From Bacilli bacterium (GTDB lineage: Bacteria > Bacillota_I > Bacilli_A > RFN20 > CAG-288), in contig JALFLX010000100.1 of the NCBI GenBank assembly GCA_022774485.1, forward strand, positions 1 through 28,559: a DNA stretch of 28,559 nucleotides, read 5' to 3'. Each line of letters opens with the position of its first letter. The stretch's first letter is position 1. Positions 15,786-24,948 of the stretch are shown piece by piece. The translations under genes were made by a program, and so were the position numbers. Under the pieces are notes generated by a model that did no database searches, was not told the DNA's origin, and saw nothing but the letters and a program-made list of their open reading frames with translations.

Positions 15786-17933
15786 TCAAACGGTTTGTTG
15801 CGCTGGTAATTTGACAGGATAGAAGATGAAATTCTTAGTGATAGGGAACTCATCAATCCAGGTTTGTCCACCATCTAATGTGAACTGACCTTTGAGCGGG
15901 TTTCCGTTGCTATCTTTAAAGGTGGTGTTATCTCTTCTTGCATCAAAGCGGATGTTCTTTCCACCGACATGATCATAGAAACCATCACAGTCTGGATATT
16001 TATCTCTTAGTAAGGTTAATAAAGAATACTTATTACCATCTTTGCCTTGGAATAATTCATCATCAGGTTTAAGAGGATTAGATTGATAGTTGAAGAACGC
16101 CTTGTATGGAGGGTCACTGTGGTTGATAAATTCAGTTTCTGTGATTAAATTACTAGGATTACTATTAAACACTTCAATGAATAAACCTCTTAAGTAAGCG
16201 ACAGAAATTTTAATCTCATCTGGAACACCATCTTTATAGTGGACTCTAGCTCTAATCTTGTAAACACCAGGGTGAGCAATCGTGATGACAGGAAGTTTTT
16301 GTGCTTTATCATTTTCAGGGAAAGAACCATTTTGATCAGCGTAATTTGTCACAGCTATTTTGTTGAAGTTACCAACGTATAGTGGATTATCTCCTGAATA
16401 GTCTTCTGTACCATAGAAAACATCACCACCAGCAGGATTCTTGATTCCTAAAGATGGATTCTTTGTAGAATCATATACAGCTGCCTCATCAGTTGAAACG
16501 ATATTTCCATAATTACTTCCGTAGTTGAAAGTGAAAGTTCTATTTATACGAGCATCATCATCTGAACCATAAGAAGATGCAAAAGAGAGTTCCTTTGTTT
16601 CAAAGACATCTGTATCAGTGCTTGATGAAGTTTTGTTGAATAAGACATTACCAGTAGACTTATTAAAATCGAAAGAACCAGTAATACCACCAGTTAACTT
16701 AAAGTTATAAATGCGTTCAATGTAAACTCTATATGAACAAATTCTGCTCCCATCAATTATTCGGTTCTCTTCATCGAAAGTGGTGCCGATAATATGATTA
16801 CTTTCCTTGATATGAGAATCTATACTTTCATCTAATGCAACGGGTTTAGAACTTTTTTGGTTATAGTAGATGTAAAAATTGTAGTAACAATTCGGAGTGA
16901 TATTTCTATTGATGAACTTGATAAGTCCTTTAGGCTCTTCTTCATTACCAACCTCGTTCCAACTATCATCTCTATTTCCGCTTGTTTTTAAATATCTGAA
17001 TTTAATGTTTGAATTTGAAAAATCACCTGTGCTTTCATCTTTTTTGTAGAGCACGCATTGGGTTTTACTGTGTGGTGACTTTGTATCATCTAAAACTAAG
17101 ATGTTTGGAAGAGTAAAATAGACATCTAAATCTACTTTATCATAAGTACCGGTATATGCATTTTTATTTGGCAAAAAGAACATTGGTTCACTTCCGCTAC
17201 TATTGAACATGATGGAATTGTTTTTGGTATTCTTATAATCGACGCCATTGGTATAAACTGCGTATAGATAAATCGTGTTATCAGTTTTCCCATCTTCAGC
17301 ATCATATTCTGACAACGGCTTGTTTAAGTTGAATAGTTTATCGGATTTCGGGAGAGAAATTTTATTATTGAGTCCCCATAAGCTTTCTTGAAGATTATTT
17401 TCTGCTTCGTGTTCATCTGCAGTAAACCCACAAAAAAAGCCTTTATATCTTTGTCTATCTTGAAAATCACAATACAATTCTCCAAGTGTATCATATTGTT
17501 CAGAACTTAGCTGTCGATAGACATTTTCGAACTTTTTATAACCCCATCTAGTTCCATCGGATGTGTTATCTGTGTTTTCAATCAGTCCATCACTGCTTGT
17601 TCTTCCACCCCAATACCCGTATTTATCATCATGAAGTTGAGATACTATCTCGTCAGGAGTCCCTGATTTGGAAGCGGCATCTGGTTGAGCAAAGAAATAA
17701 ATCGTATAGAAATCATTGGCATCTAAATCAGAAGCGAAGTAATAGTTTTCTGCGATATCATCCATTCTGATTCTATCTTCTGGATTTACATCGGATTGAT
17801 CGTATGTGAGCTCAGCTGTGTTTTTATTGCCTTCATGAAATAACCACATTCCTAATCCGGATGTGGTGGAGATGAAGAGGAAAATAAGGGATATGATAAA
17901 AGTGGGAACTAATATTTTATGTTGTTTCATCAT
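15786..17933 (-). CDS. Large exported protein, paralog 1 of surface cluster
   Basis: A 715-residue protein, function unknown. The N-terminus is a basic start, a hydrophobic stretch (about residues 9-25) and the motif GLGMWLFHEG, shared in form with the other two genes here and reminiscent of SipW-type signal regions such as TasA (GGTWAAFND). The mature part starts acidic (DDIAENYYFASDL) and is rich in Asn, Asp, Tyr and Ser with few Cys. A stretch near residues 165-235 (FCGFTAD to IYLYAVYTNG) looks like a degenerate InlB/Flg_new beta-repeat. The C-terminus (PGVYKIRARVHY to TWIDEFPI) is nearly identical to that of the 724-residue paralog. It starts 8 bases after the stop of the middle gene with no good ribosome site, so coupled translation is likely. 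No clear terminator follows. Confidence 0.75.
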   Translation of the reverse strand: MMKQHKILVPTFIISLIFLFISTTSGLGMWLFHEGNKNTAELTYDQSDVNPEDRIRMDDIAENYYFASDLDANDFYTIYFFAQPDAASKSGTPDEIVSQLHDDKYGYWGGRTSSDGLIENTDNTSDGTRWGYKKFENVYRQLSSEQYDTLGELYCDFQDRQRYKGFFCGFTADEHEAENNLQESLWGLNNKISLPKSDKLFNLNKPLSEYDAEDGKTDNTIYLYAVYTNGVDYKNTKNNSIMFNSSGSEPMFFLPNKNAYTGTYDKVDLDVYFTLPNILVLDDTKSPHSKTQCVLYKKDESTGDFSNSNIKFRYLKTSGNRDDSWNEVGNEEEPKGLIKFINRNITPNCYYNFYIYYNQKSSKPVALDESIDSHIKESNHIIGTTFDEENRIIDGSRICSYRVYIERIYNFKLTGGITGSFDFNKSTGNVLFNKTSSSTDTDVFETKELSFASSYGSDDDARINRTFTFNYGSNYGNIVSTDEAAVYDSTKNPSLGIKNPAGGDVFYGTEDYSGDNPLYVGNFNKIAVTNYADQNGSFPENDKAQKLPVITIAHPGVYKIRARVHYKDGVPDEIKISVAYLRGLFIEVFNSNPSNLITETEFINHSDPPYKAFFNYQSNPLKPDDELFQGKDGNKYSLLTLLRDKYPDCDGFYDHVGGKNIRFDARRDNTTFKDSNGNPLKGQFTLDGGQTWIDEFPITKNFIFYPVKLPAQQTV
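15851..15983. repeat. 133-bp near-identical block shared by the surface paralogs (copy 1)
   Basis: This block matches 18899-19031 with one difference, which changes Leu to Phe in NGNPLKG/NGNPFKG. Silent sites are identical too, while flanking coding sequence has clearly diverged. This is the pattern left by recent gene conversion. Confidence 0.85.
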
Positions 17934-17941
17934 TTGAATAT

Positions 17942-18625
17942 TTAAGCTGTTTTTTCTTCAACGGAATTTAATGTAAATGTGAATGTGAAGAGGGAGTTAT
18001 CGATACTTTTTTTCATATCGGAGTATTCTTGGGTGTTGCTCGCTTTTTTGATGTAGCTGAAATATGGGCTGATTGTAGAAATCGCTTGTGTTTGTGTGGG
18101 TGAAGTAGTATTGAATGTGATGGATTTTGCCAAATCAATATGGGTTCCTTTTGTAAGATCATTTTCTTCATATTGATCATTCACGACATTCTCTGAGCCT
18201 TCAATAATTTCTTCTACTTTTGTCATTTTGATAAATTCATTGAGGCAGGGGAGTGTACTTTCACGTTTTGAGATAGTACAGGAAACGGTATAATTGAGAG
18301 ACAGGTTAATATTACCATTAACATCAGCGCTTGTAATTTCACCGCTAGAATCTGGTGTTTTTAAATACCCTTTGAGATATTCAAGGTCTACAGAGAGCTT
18401 GATGATCATTCCAGACATGTATTTGTGAGAATCATCTAAGGTTAATTTTTTTGAGACCCACTCTGCTTTGAAATTGCTGGTGACTAAAGCGGGTTCTAAT
18501 TCCATGCTGATTTCTATATTTTTCTCTGCGATATTTTCACGGAAAACCCAGAGACCAAGGCCAGTCCCGGTGAGAGCAAGGAAGGTAGGAACGATGGTAC
18601 AGAGTGTGATCAGTTTATGGTTCAT
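17942..18625 (-). CDS. Small exported protein, SipW/TasA-like candidate
   Basis: A 227-residue protein between the two large paralogs, function unknown. The N-terminus is short and basic, then hydrophobic (about residues 5-20), then TGTGLGLWVFRENI. The Gly-x-Trp-x-Phe followed by an acidic residue, and the following strand-like ISMELEPA, recall TasA/camelysin proteins (GGTWAAFND... TLDL). The C-terminus ends in alternating FTFTFTLNS, beta-strand-like, as in that family. It is only about 23 kDa, also like TasA/camelysin. This is by-eye resemblance, not proof, and no SipW peptidase gene is in the window. The ribosome site is weak. It has its own candidate promoter and is the first gene of a pair with the downstream 715-residue protein. 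Confidence 0.7.
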   Translation of the reverse strand: MNHKLITLCTIVPTFLALTGTGLGLWVFRENIAEKNIEISMELEPALVTSNFKAEWVSKKLTLDDSHKYMSGMIIKLSVDLEYLKGYLKTPDSSGEITSADVNGNINLSLNYTVSCTISKRESTLPCLNEFIKMTKVEEIIEGSENVVNDQYEENDLTKGTHIDLAKSITFNTTSPTQTQAISTISPYFSYIKKASNTQEYSDMKKSIDNSLFTFTFTLNSVEEKTA

Positions 18626-18676
18626 CTTTAGCTTCTTTTTAGCGCTTGTGTAGAGAATATATTACTTGAATAGATA

Positions 18677-18705
18677 TGTATATTTGCATAAATATGCTTT
18701 GTCAT
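18677..18705 (-). promoter_or_regulatory. Candidate promoter of the surface-protein pair, with operator-like inverted repeat
   Basis: On the - strand: ATGACA (18700-18705), 17-base spacer, TATACA (18677-18682). The start point near 18670 gives a leader of about 45 bases. The spacer contains the inverted repeat GCATA-TT-TATGC (18686-18697), well placed for a repressor. The 223-base gap upstream to the next gene is otherwise AT-rich and without a gene or clear terminator. Confidence 0.45.
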
Positions 18706-18848
18706 CGAAAAAAAGGAACGAAAAAATAGATAAAATGATGATATTTTTATGATTTGTACAAAATTTAGTGAAAATAAAGCAAACTAAACATATTTTAATC
18801 AACAAATTTTTGTTTACATTTTATTTTCTTTGTATTTAGCAGTAGATA

Positions 18849-21023
18849 CTAAGAGAGTATAACAGGATAGAAGATGAAGTTTTTGCTGATAGGGAATTCA
18901 TCAATCCAGGTTTGTCCACCATCTAATGTGAACTGACCTTTGAACGGGTTTCCGTTGCTATCTTTAAAGGTGGTGTTATCTCTTCTTGCATCAAAGCGGA
19001 TGTTCTTTCCACCGACATGATCATAGAAACCGTTACAATCTGGATATTTATCTCTTAGTAAAGTTAATAAAGAATACTTATTACCAGCATTGTCTTGGAA
19101 AAATTCTTCACCAGGAGCTAATGGTTTTGAGTTGTAGTTGAAGAATGCTTTATAGGCATAATTGTCGTGGCTTACAAAATCACTGCTTGCGATTTTACCT
19201 GTCGGATTGGCGGCGAAGATTTCGATGAACAGACCTTTCAGGTATGCGACAGAAAGTTTAATCTCATCTGGAACACCTTTGAAATAGTGAACCTTTGCTC
19301 TAATCTTATAAACACCAGGGTGAGCAATTGTGATTGTAGGGAGTTTTTGACCGCTATCGTTTGTCGTGTATTTCCCGTTGGTGTAATTCGTTTTGATGAT
19401 CTGATTGTAGTTACCTTTTGCAGTCTCTTTATCTGTGGCAGTGTAATCTTTTGTTCCGTAATAAACATAACCGCCAGTCGGGTTTGTGACAGTATTGCCA
19501 TTGATATCTTTTAGAGGAGCGTTAAGAGTATCATTGTTATAAACTGCATTGTTATCGAGAGATAGGACACTATCTGCATAACTTTCTCCGTAATTGAAGG
19601 TGAAGGTTCTGTTTTCAATCTCTTCATTCTCAGCGTTAAAGGCAGAGGCGAATGAGACTTCATTTGTCTCATAAACCTCATAGGATTTGCTATCTTCTGT
19701 GACTGTGGAGGTTTGAATGAAGGGGATGCTGTTTGTAGAGGAATCATCGTAATTGAAGGAGTTTGAAATTTCACCGCAAAGTCTCGGGCTGTAAATCTTT
19801 TCAATATAGAATTTCATGTATCCATAAGATGGAGTTAACCCGGTGCTGTAGGTGATCTCCTCTGTTGCGATGATGTTTTTCTTCATGATTTCATCATCGA
19901 TTGTGTTATTTGATAAATTAGCGGTATTTGATCTTTGATTGAAGTAAACATGGAAGTTGTAATAGCATCCTGGTGTGAGTTTGTTCTTTAGTAAATTAAT
20001 GCTGTTTGGTCTGATGATTTGATTGTCACCGGTCACCCAGTTATGAACCGAATTATTATTTAATGGCTTACTCTCAATTTTATATTCTTGATCAAGGTAA
20101 TACGTTGTGAATAAGGATTCTGTGGATGGCTTTTTTTCTTCTACATGAATAGAGTAGATGGAAAAATAAATTGGAATAGTACTATTTGTATTTGAACTAT
20201 AATCAAGTGCACTTGGTAAGAACATCCACTGGAAAGAAGCAGGAGCATTAGGATCCCCTTCTTTGATGATATGAACCGAAGGGAGGTATTTTCTACTGCT
20301 ATCAAAACCATTGGTGTAAATTGCATAAAAATAGACAGTGTTGTCGTCATTTCCATCTAACTTGTCATATTCTTCTAGCTGTTTTGTTAAGTCTAATAAA
20401 CCACCGGTTGGAACAGAGATGGTTCCAGTATTTCCACTACGATTTGTGATGTTCTTTATTGCGGTTGATGGGTTTGCAGTGAATCCAGCAAAATAACCAT
20501 ACCAACTTGAATCCCTTAAGGTGCAGAATGATTCACCGATTTCAGCATAGTTTTCAGGACTCAGCTGTTTGTAAATGTCAGTAAGTGTTTTATAACCATA
20601 TGCAGTTCCATCGCTTGTGCCATCTGTTTTGTATACTGGGTTACCGAAATCGCTGGTTGATTTATCGGTTAGCGTTCTACTTCCCCAATATCCGTATGAG
20701 TCATCTTGAAATGTACTTTTTTGTGCTTCGTAGTAATCCATCGGAGTGGAATAACGCTTACTACTGTAGTTAGCAAGTTCTGGTTGAGGGAAAAAATAAA
20801 CTTTATAAAAGTTGGTGGATTTTAAATCTGCAGCGAAGTAGTAGTTCTCAGCGATATCATCCATCTGGATTTTATCGTCTTCTGGTGCTTCTTGTGGATC
20901 GTACTGGAGATTTGCAGTGTCGTTATCGTTGAATAACCACATGCCAAAACCAGCGGTGCAGGAGAGGAATAAGGAGCAAAGGAAGATGATTGGAAACAAT
21001 AACTTTTTGTATCTCGTACACAT
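18849..21023 (-). CDS. Large exported protein, paralog 2 of surface cluster
   Basis: A 724-residue protein (733 if ATG 21050 is used), function unknown, paralogous to the 715-residue protein along its length. ATG 21023 is preferred because MCTRYKK gives a normal signal start and a TATATA box stands 6 bases before it; the call is uncertain. The hydrophobic segment (about residues 8-22) ends in GFGMWLFND. Shared blocks with paralog 1 are DDIAENYYFAADL, YGYWGSRT, a FAGFTAN...VYFYAIYTNG beta-repeat-like stretch, RTFTFNYG, HPGVYKIRA and the C-terminal block. LSC in the signal could be misread as a lipobox, but the -3 position is Phe. No binding or enzyme motif was recognised. It is the upstream member of the - strand cluster. 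Confidence 0.75.
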   Translation of the reverse strand: MCTRYKKLLFPIIFLCSLFLSCTAGFGMWLFNDNDTANLQYDPQEAPEDDKIQMDDIAENYYFAADLKSTNFYKVYFFPQPELANYSSKRYSTPMDYYEAQKSTFQDDSYGYWGSRTLTDKSTSDFGNPVYKTDGTSDGTAYGYKTLTDIYKQLSPENYAEIGESFCTLRDSSWYGYFAGFTANPSTAIKNITNRSGNTGTISVPTGGLLDLTKQLEEYDKLDGNDDNTVYFYAIYTNGFDSSRKYLPSVHIIKEGDPNAPASFQWMFLPSALDYSSNTNSTIPIYFSIYSIHVEEKKPSTESLFTTYYLDQEYKIESKPLNNNSVHNWVTGDNQIIRPNSINLLKNKLTPGCYYNFHVYFNQRSNTANLSNNTIDDEIMKKNIIATEEITYSTGLTPSYGYMKFYIEKIYSPRLCGEISNSFNYDDSSTNSIPFIQTSTVTEDSKSYEVYETNEVSFASAFNAENEEIENRTFTFNYGESYADSVLSLDNNAVYNNDTLNAPLKDINGNTVTNPTGGYVYYGTKDYTATDKETAKGNYNQIIKTNYTNGKYTTNDSGQKLPTITIAHPGVYKIRAKVHYFKGVPDEIKLSVAYLKGLFIEIFAANPTGKIASSDFVSHDNYAYKAFFNYNSKPLAPGEEFFQDNAGNKYSLLTLLRDKYPDCNGFYDHVGGKNIRFDARRDNTTFKDSNGNPFKGQFTLDGGQTWIDEFPISKNFIFYPVILS
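18899..19031. repeat. 133-bp near-identical block shared by the surface paralogs (copy 2)
   Basis: Partner of 15851-15983 (132 of 133 bases the same). It encodes the segment around YDHVGGKNIRFDARRDN and TLDGGQTWIDEF near the C-terminus. Confidence 0.85.
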
Positions 21024-21180
21024 ATTACTTATATAATGTGCATAAATCATAACACAAAATAACTCTATTCTTTGTTGATTTTATGTAACTTTCTTATTAT
21101 TTTTTCACTACAATTTCCATTTTTGTAAAAGAACAATTTTTTGTTCTATGCAACAAGGGATGATGAAAATCATTTTCATG

Positions 21181-21209
21181 TTTCGAGTGAAGAGGGAAAG
21201 AGGTATAAT
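21181..21209 (+). promoter_or_regulatory. Promoter of the CBS-pyrG operon, near-leaderless
   Basis: TATAAT at 21204-21209 with a weak TTTCGA at 21181-21186 (17-base spacer). The predicted start point near 21216 is only about 3 bases before ATG 21219, and no ribosome binding site precedes that ATG. Confidence 0.5.
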
Positions 21210-21218
21210 GAAGCTCGT

Positions 21219-21629
21219 ATGAATATTTTATTCTTCTTGATTCCAAAGAGTCAGGTCGCTTATGTGGAAGACACTTTCACGTTGCGACAAACCGCTGAGA
21301 AACTAGAAAATCACGGATATTCTGCAATTCCGATTCTGAATAAGGAAGGAAGATATTTGGCGACAGTCTCAGAGGGTGATTTATTTTGGTATATCAAGGA
21401 GCATAACGAGATGAATTATCATCTTGCTGAGAACACGAACATCATGAATGTTCCTTTCTCAAGAGATGTGAAAGCAATCTCGTTTAACGCTCGTATGGAA
21501 GACCTACTCAATCTTGCATTAACTCAAAACTTTGTTCCGGTTCTAGATGATTCTGGTGTCTTTATGGGTATTATCACTCGAAAGGCGATTATCGAGTACT
21601 TCGTAAAAGACGGGAAGACAATCAATTGA
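21219..21629 (+). CDS. CBS-pair regulatory protein (CbpB/DarB-like)
   Basis: A 136-residue cytoplasmic protein made of two CBS motifs. The first covers about residues 10-65 (SQVAYVEDTFTLRQ, HGYSAIPIL, GTxSEGDL-like ATVSEGDLFWYI). The second covers about 80-130 (ISFNARMEDLLNLA, NFVPVLDDSGVFMGIITRKAI). CBS pairs bind adenine nucleotides; the size and sequence resemble the CbpB/DarB group, which in Bacillus binds c-di-AMP, so a nucleotide-sensing role is plausible inference. ATG 21219 is chosen because the longer frame to TTG 21141 begins upstream of the TATAAT and covers unlikely sequence. Its stop overlaps the ribosome site of pyrG and the gap is 10 bases, so the two form an operon, linking nucleotide sensing with CTP synthesis. 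Confidence 0.85.
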   Translation: MNILFFLIPKSQVAYVEDTFTLRQTAEKLENHGYSAIPILNKEGRYLATVSEGDLFWYIKEHNEMNYHLAENTNIMNVPFSRDVKAISFNARMEDLLNLALTQNFVPVLDDSGVFMGIITRKAIIEYFVKDGKTIN

Positions 21630-21639
21630 GGAAAAACAC

Positions 21640-23250
21640 ATGGAAAAGTACATCTTTGTAACTGGCGGTGTCATCTCTGGTTTAGGAAAAGGAATCACTG
21701 CCGCTTCTTTAGGTCGTTTATTAAAAGCTCGCGGATATAAGGTGACAATGCAAAAATTCGATCCTTATCTCAATGTTGATCCTGGCACGATGTCTCCGAT
21801 TCAGCACGGAGAGGTCTTTGTCACCGAGGATGGCACAGAGACAGACTTAGACTTAGGTCATTATGAGAGATTTATCGATGAGAACTTAGACCGCGGTAGT
21901 AATGTTACTACCGGTAAGGTCTATGAGACTGTCTTAGCCAAAGAGAGACACGGTGATTACGGAGGAGGTACTGTTCAGGTAATTCCTCATGTCACCAATG
22001 AGATTAAATCTCGTTTCCACCGTAATTTTAAGACCGATGAAACGGGAATCACAATTGTAGAAATCGGCGGTACCATCGGCGATATCGAATCTCAACCATT
22101 CTTTGAAGCGATCCGTCAATTTAGACAAGAGATCGGTCAAGAGAATGTCTGTATTGTCATTGTCTCTTTGATTCCTTATTTGAGAGCGAGTGAGGAGCTT
22201 AAGACCAAACCGACTCAAATGGCAGTCAAATCGCTTCAGTCTATGGGTATTCAGCCTGATATTGTCGTTTGCAGAAGCGAATATGAAATCCCTAAAAATG
22301 TCATCGACAAACTCTCTTTGTTCTGCAATGTGGCTCCGAATCACGTCTTGCCAAATTATGACTGTGAATCTGTCTATGAGCTTCCGTTGATGTTAGAGAA
22401 AGAACACTTTGCGCAAGCAGTCTGTGAGACACTTCACATCCCCTCTCCAGAACCGGACCTCACTGTCTGGACACAGCTTGTTAAGAAGGTGAAAAACAGC
22501 AGAGATAAAGTCAAAATCGCTTTGGTTGGAAAATATACTGCGCTTCACGACGCTTATATTTCGGTCAATGAAGCTTTAAAAGCAGCTGGTTGGTTCTACA
22601 GCAAGAAAGTGGAGATCAACTGGGTTGACTCTGAGACTATCACCCGTGAAACAGCTCCTGAGATCTTAAAAGATGCCAATGGTATCATCGTCCCCGGCGG
22701 TTTTGGATCGAGAGGTATCGAAGGGATGTTAGAAGCCATCCGCTACGCTAGAATCAACAAGGTTCCGTATTTAGGGCTTTGTTTAGGTATGCAGACTGCG
22801 ATTATCGAATTTGCAAGAGATGTCTTGAACTTCCCGGACGCGAACTCCGCTGAGTTCAACCCCGGTTCGATGCACCCTGTTATCCATCTGATGCCTGAGC
22901 AGGAAAAAGTCACTGATTTAGGAGCTACCATGCGTTTAGGTTCCTATCCTTGCCACCTTGATCCTGCCTCTAAGACCTATCAGCTCTATGGCCAAGCGGA
23001 TATCAGCGAACGTCATCGCCACCGCTATGAAGTCAACAATGACTACAGAGAACAGCTCAGAGCAAATGGTCTTGTTCCTGTCGGATTTTCTCCCGATAAC
23101 AGAATTGTCGAGATGGTGGAGTTAAGAGATCATCCTTTCTTTATCGCGACTCAAGCCCATCCGGAATTTAAATCTAGACCTGATCGTCCTCATCCTCTCT
23201 TCAAAGGATTCATCGCTGCTGCAATCGAAGAGAAGAAGACTAGAAAGTAA
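21640..23250 (+). CDS. pyrG: CTP synthase
   Basis: Makes CTP from UTP, ATP and glutamine, the last step of pyrimidine nucleotide synthesis. It has 536 residues, full length. The N-terminal amidoligase domain has the P-loop GGVISGLGKG (residues 9-18) and the QKFDPYLNVDPGTMSP block. The C-terminal class I glutamine amidotransferase domain has GLCLGMQ (nucleophile Cys381) and AHPEF (His507, Glu509). ATG 21640 follows TGAGGA by 7 bases. It is second in an operon with the CBS gene and is closed by its own terminator. No sign of damage. Confidence 0.98.
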   Translation: MEKYIFVTGGVISGLGKGITAASLGRLLKARGYKVTMQKFDPYLNVDPGTMSPIQHGEVFVTEDGTETDLDLGHYERFIDENLDRGSNVTTGKVYETVLAKERHGDYGGGTVQVIPHVTNEIKSRFHRNFKTDETGITIVEIGGTIGDIESQPFFEAIRQFRQEIGQENVCIVIVSLIPYLRASEELKTKPTQMAVKSLQSMGIQPDIVVCRSEYEIPKNVIDKLSLFCNVAPNHVLPNYDCESVYELPLMLEKEHFAQAVCETLHIPSPEPDLTVWTQLVKKVKNSRDKVKIALVGKYTALHDAYISVNEALKAAGWFYSKKVEINWVDSETITRETAPEILKDANGIIVPGGFGSRGIEGMLEAIRYARINKVPYLGLCLGMQTAIIEFARDVLNFPDANSAEFNPGSMHPVIHLMPEQEKVTDLGATMRLGSYPCHLDPASKTYQLYGQADISERHRHRYEVNNDYREQLRANGLVPVGFSPDNRIVEMVELRDHPFFIATQAHPEFKSRPDRPHPLFKGFIAAAIEEKKTRK

Positions 23251-23255
23251 ATGTC

Positions 23256-23296
23256 AGCTGTTAGAAACTTTATTCCAAAGCTTCTAACAGCTTTTT
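23256..23296 (+). terminator. Rho-independent terminator of pyrG
   Basis: AGCTGTTAGAA (23256-23266) pairs with TTCTAACAGCT (23282-23292). After one A-C mismatch the stem continues with CTTT/AAAG to a 5-base loop, and TTTT follows. The next 130 bases to the MATE gene hold nothing I can name. Confidence 0.88.
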
Positions 23297-23426
23297 GCTT
23301 GAGAAAAGGAATCATATTAAACCTATTCTTTATAAATAACTTTTCTTTACAAAAATTTTTGATGGAACAATATTGAGATAGATTCTATCGTTTAATTAAA
23401 AGTGTCACAAGTAAAAGTAAATCTCT

Positions 23427-24938
23427 TCAGGCTTGAGGTTCGTTTGGTTTGAAATCTAACACGTTTTCTCTTGGGAATTTTTTATAGATGTAATAGATGG
23501 TCGGGATGATGACAACGATCATAGAAGCGACCCAGGTGATCGGATCTGCAAAGCATACTGAGAGATAACTACCAAAAGAAGCAGAAGCATCAATGGGACC
23601 TTTGTTGATGAATGGGGGAAGATATAGGCAGACAAGAACACGGGTGAGAAGTTCAACGATACCACTTAACAGCGGGAAGAAAGGTTTTTCAAAAGCTTGC
23701 ACTGCATTTCTTCCGACATAGATGAATCCTAACGGGATAAAGAAAGGGAGCGCGACATAGAGATAGGCGTTTCCGTATTTGATGGAAGCTTCTGTGATTT
23801 TGTCAGAAGATAAAAAGATTCTTTGATACGTTCCGTTGATAGAAAGAAGCATACCGACTGTAAAGCAGAAAAGAGCGATGATGATGGTGAGATAGCTGCT
23901 TAACTGAAATCCTTTTCGGATTCTCTTATATTGTTTTGCACCTAAATTTTGAGCAAAGAACGCTAATAAACCAGTTCCTAACGCGGAATAACAACCCATC
24001 AAAAGACCGGTGAGTTTGTTAGCGACTCCATAACCGACCTGCGCTGGATTTCCTATCACCATTTCCGTCTCAGAGATAATGTCAAAGGGGATGACAGCAC
24101 CGCTCATGGTGATGACACCGATAAAGAGAATAGACCACTGGAATCCTAACGGAATACCAAGTGTGAGATGGTGAAAGAAATCTTTTCCTGTGATTTTCAC
24201 TTCTCCTTTATGAATGCGGAAGATCGGATAGCGTTGAAAAGCGTAAAGGAAGGCTAGAATCATTGCAATTCCTTGAGAGAGAATGGTCGCGATGGCGCTT
24301 CCTTTCACTCCGAGCTGAAGCGGAATGACAAAGATTAAATCTAAGATGATATTTAAAATTGTGGATAACACTAAGAATAAGAACGGAGTGAAACTATCTC
24401 CCATGACTCTGAGAATAGAGACAATGAGGTTATATAACATGCTCGCCATGGTTCCAAAGACTAAGAGAACAACCAAGTAGTCTTTGCTTGCTTGATAGAT
24501 CGCTTGCATGTTTGGATTGCTAGAGGATGGTGTGATTTTAATTAATGCAAGAAGCGGGTCAATCAGAAAGTAGCTGAGGATCATCATGAGGACAGAGATG
24601 ACAAGGGAGAGGATGACTTGAATCAAGATAGACTCCTTAGCTTTCTTCTCATTTTTCTCGCCGATCGCATTTCCTAAGATGACAGAAAAGCCAGAGGTGC
24701 AGCCGATTGAGAAATTTAAGACCATGTTAGCGATCGGAATCGCATCGTTGATTCCTGCGATTTCATTCTCAGAGAGGTTTTGACCGACAATGATCGCGTC
24801 GGTGATGCTGTAAATCTGCTGGAAAATCATCGATAAAACAATCGGGATTAAGAAAGCTAAAAAGGAAGGTAAGATCTTTCCAGAGGTCAAATCGATCGGA
24901 TCGAAGAGATGGCGAAATTTCTGTAGCAGTGTTTTCAT
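23427..24938 (-). CDS. MATE-family multidrug/cation antiporter
   Basis: Integral membrane exporter of 503 residues, expected to use a Na+ or H+ gradient to expel organic cations or metabolites. The protein has two MatE halves with about 12 hydrophobic segments. The first half contains PIVLSMIFQQIYSITDAIIVG, the usual opening, and ASMLYNLIVSILRVMGDS. The second half contains GVANKLTGLLMGCYSALGTG. The sequence suits the NorM/DinF-related Firmicute exporters, but the substrate cannot be told. The C-terminus ends in a short polar tail. ATG 24938 has no Shine-Dalgarno sequence, and the -10 box is only 10 bases upstream. No clear terminator follows its stop. Confidence 0.92.
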   Translation of the reverse strand: MKTLLQKFRHLFDPIDLTSGKILPSFLAFLIPIVLSMIFQQIYSITDAIIVGQNLSENEIAGINDAIPIANMVLNFSIGCTSGFSVILGNAIGEKNEKKAKESILIQVILSLVISVLMMILSYFLIDPLLALIKITPSSSNPNMQAIYQASKDYLVVLLVFGTMASMLYNLIVSILRVMGDSFTPFLFLVLSTILNIILDLIFVIPLQLGVKGSAIATILSQGIAMILAFLYAFQRYPIFRIHKGEVKITGKDFFHHLTLGIPLGFQWSILFIGVITMSGAVIPFDIISETEMVIGNPAQVGYGVANKLTGLLMGCYSALGTGLLAFFAQNLGAKQYKRIRKGFQLSSYLTIIIALFCFTVGMLLSINGTYQRIFLSSDKITEASIKYGNAYLYVALPFFIPLGFIYVGRNAVQAFEKPFFPLLSGIVELLTRVLVCLYLPPFINKGPIDASASFGSYLSVCFADPITWVASMIVVIIPTIYYIYKKFPRENVLDFKPNEPQA

Positions 24939-24948
24939 AACGCAGTGT

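Noticed and set aside
20970..20990. Lipobox in the 724-residue surface protein (LFLSC)
   Set aside because: Phe stands at -3 and Leu at -2. The shared G-x-G-x-W-x-F end of the segment is a better explanation, and its paralog has no Cys there.
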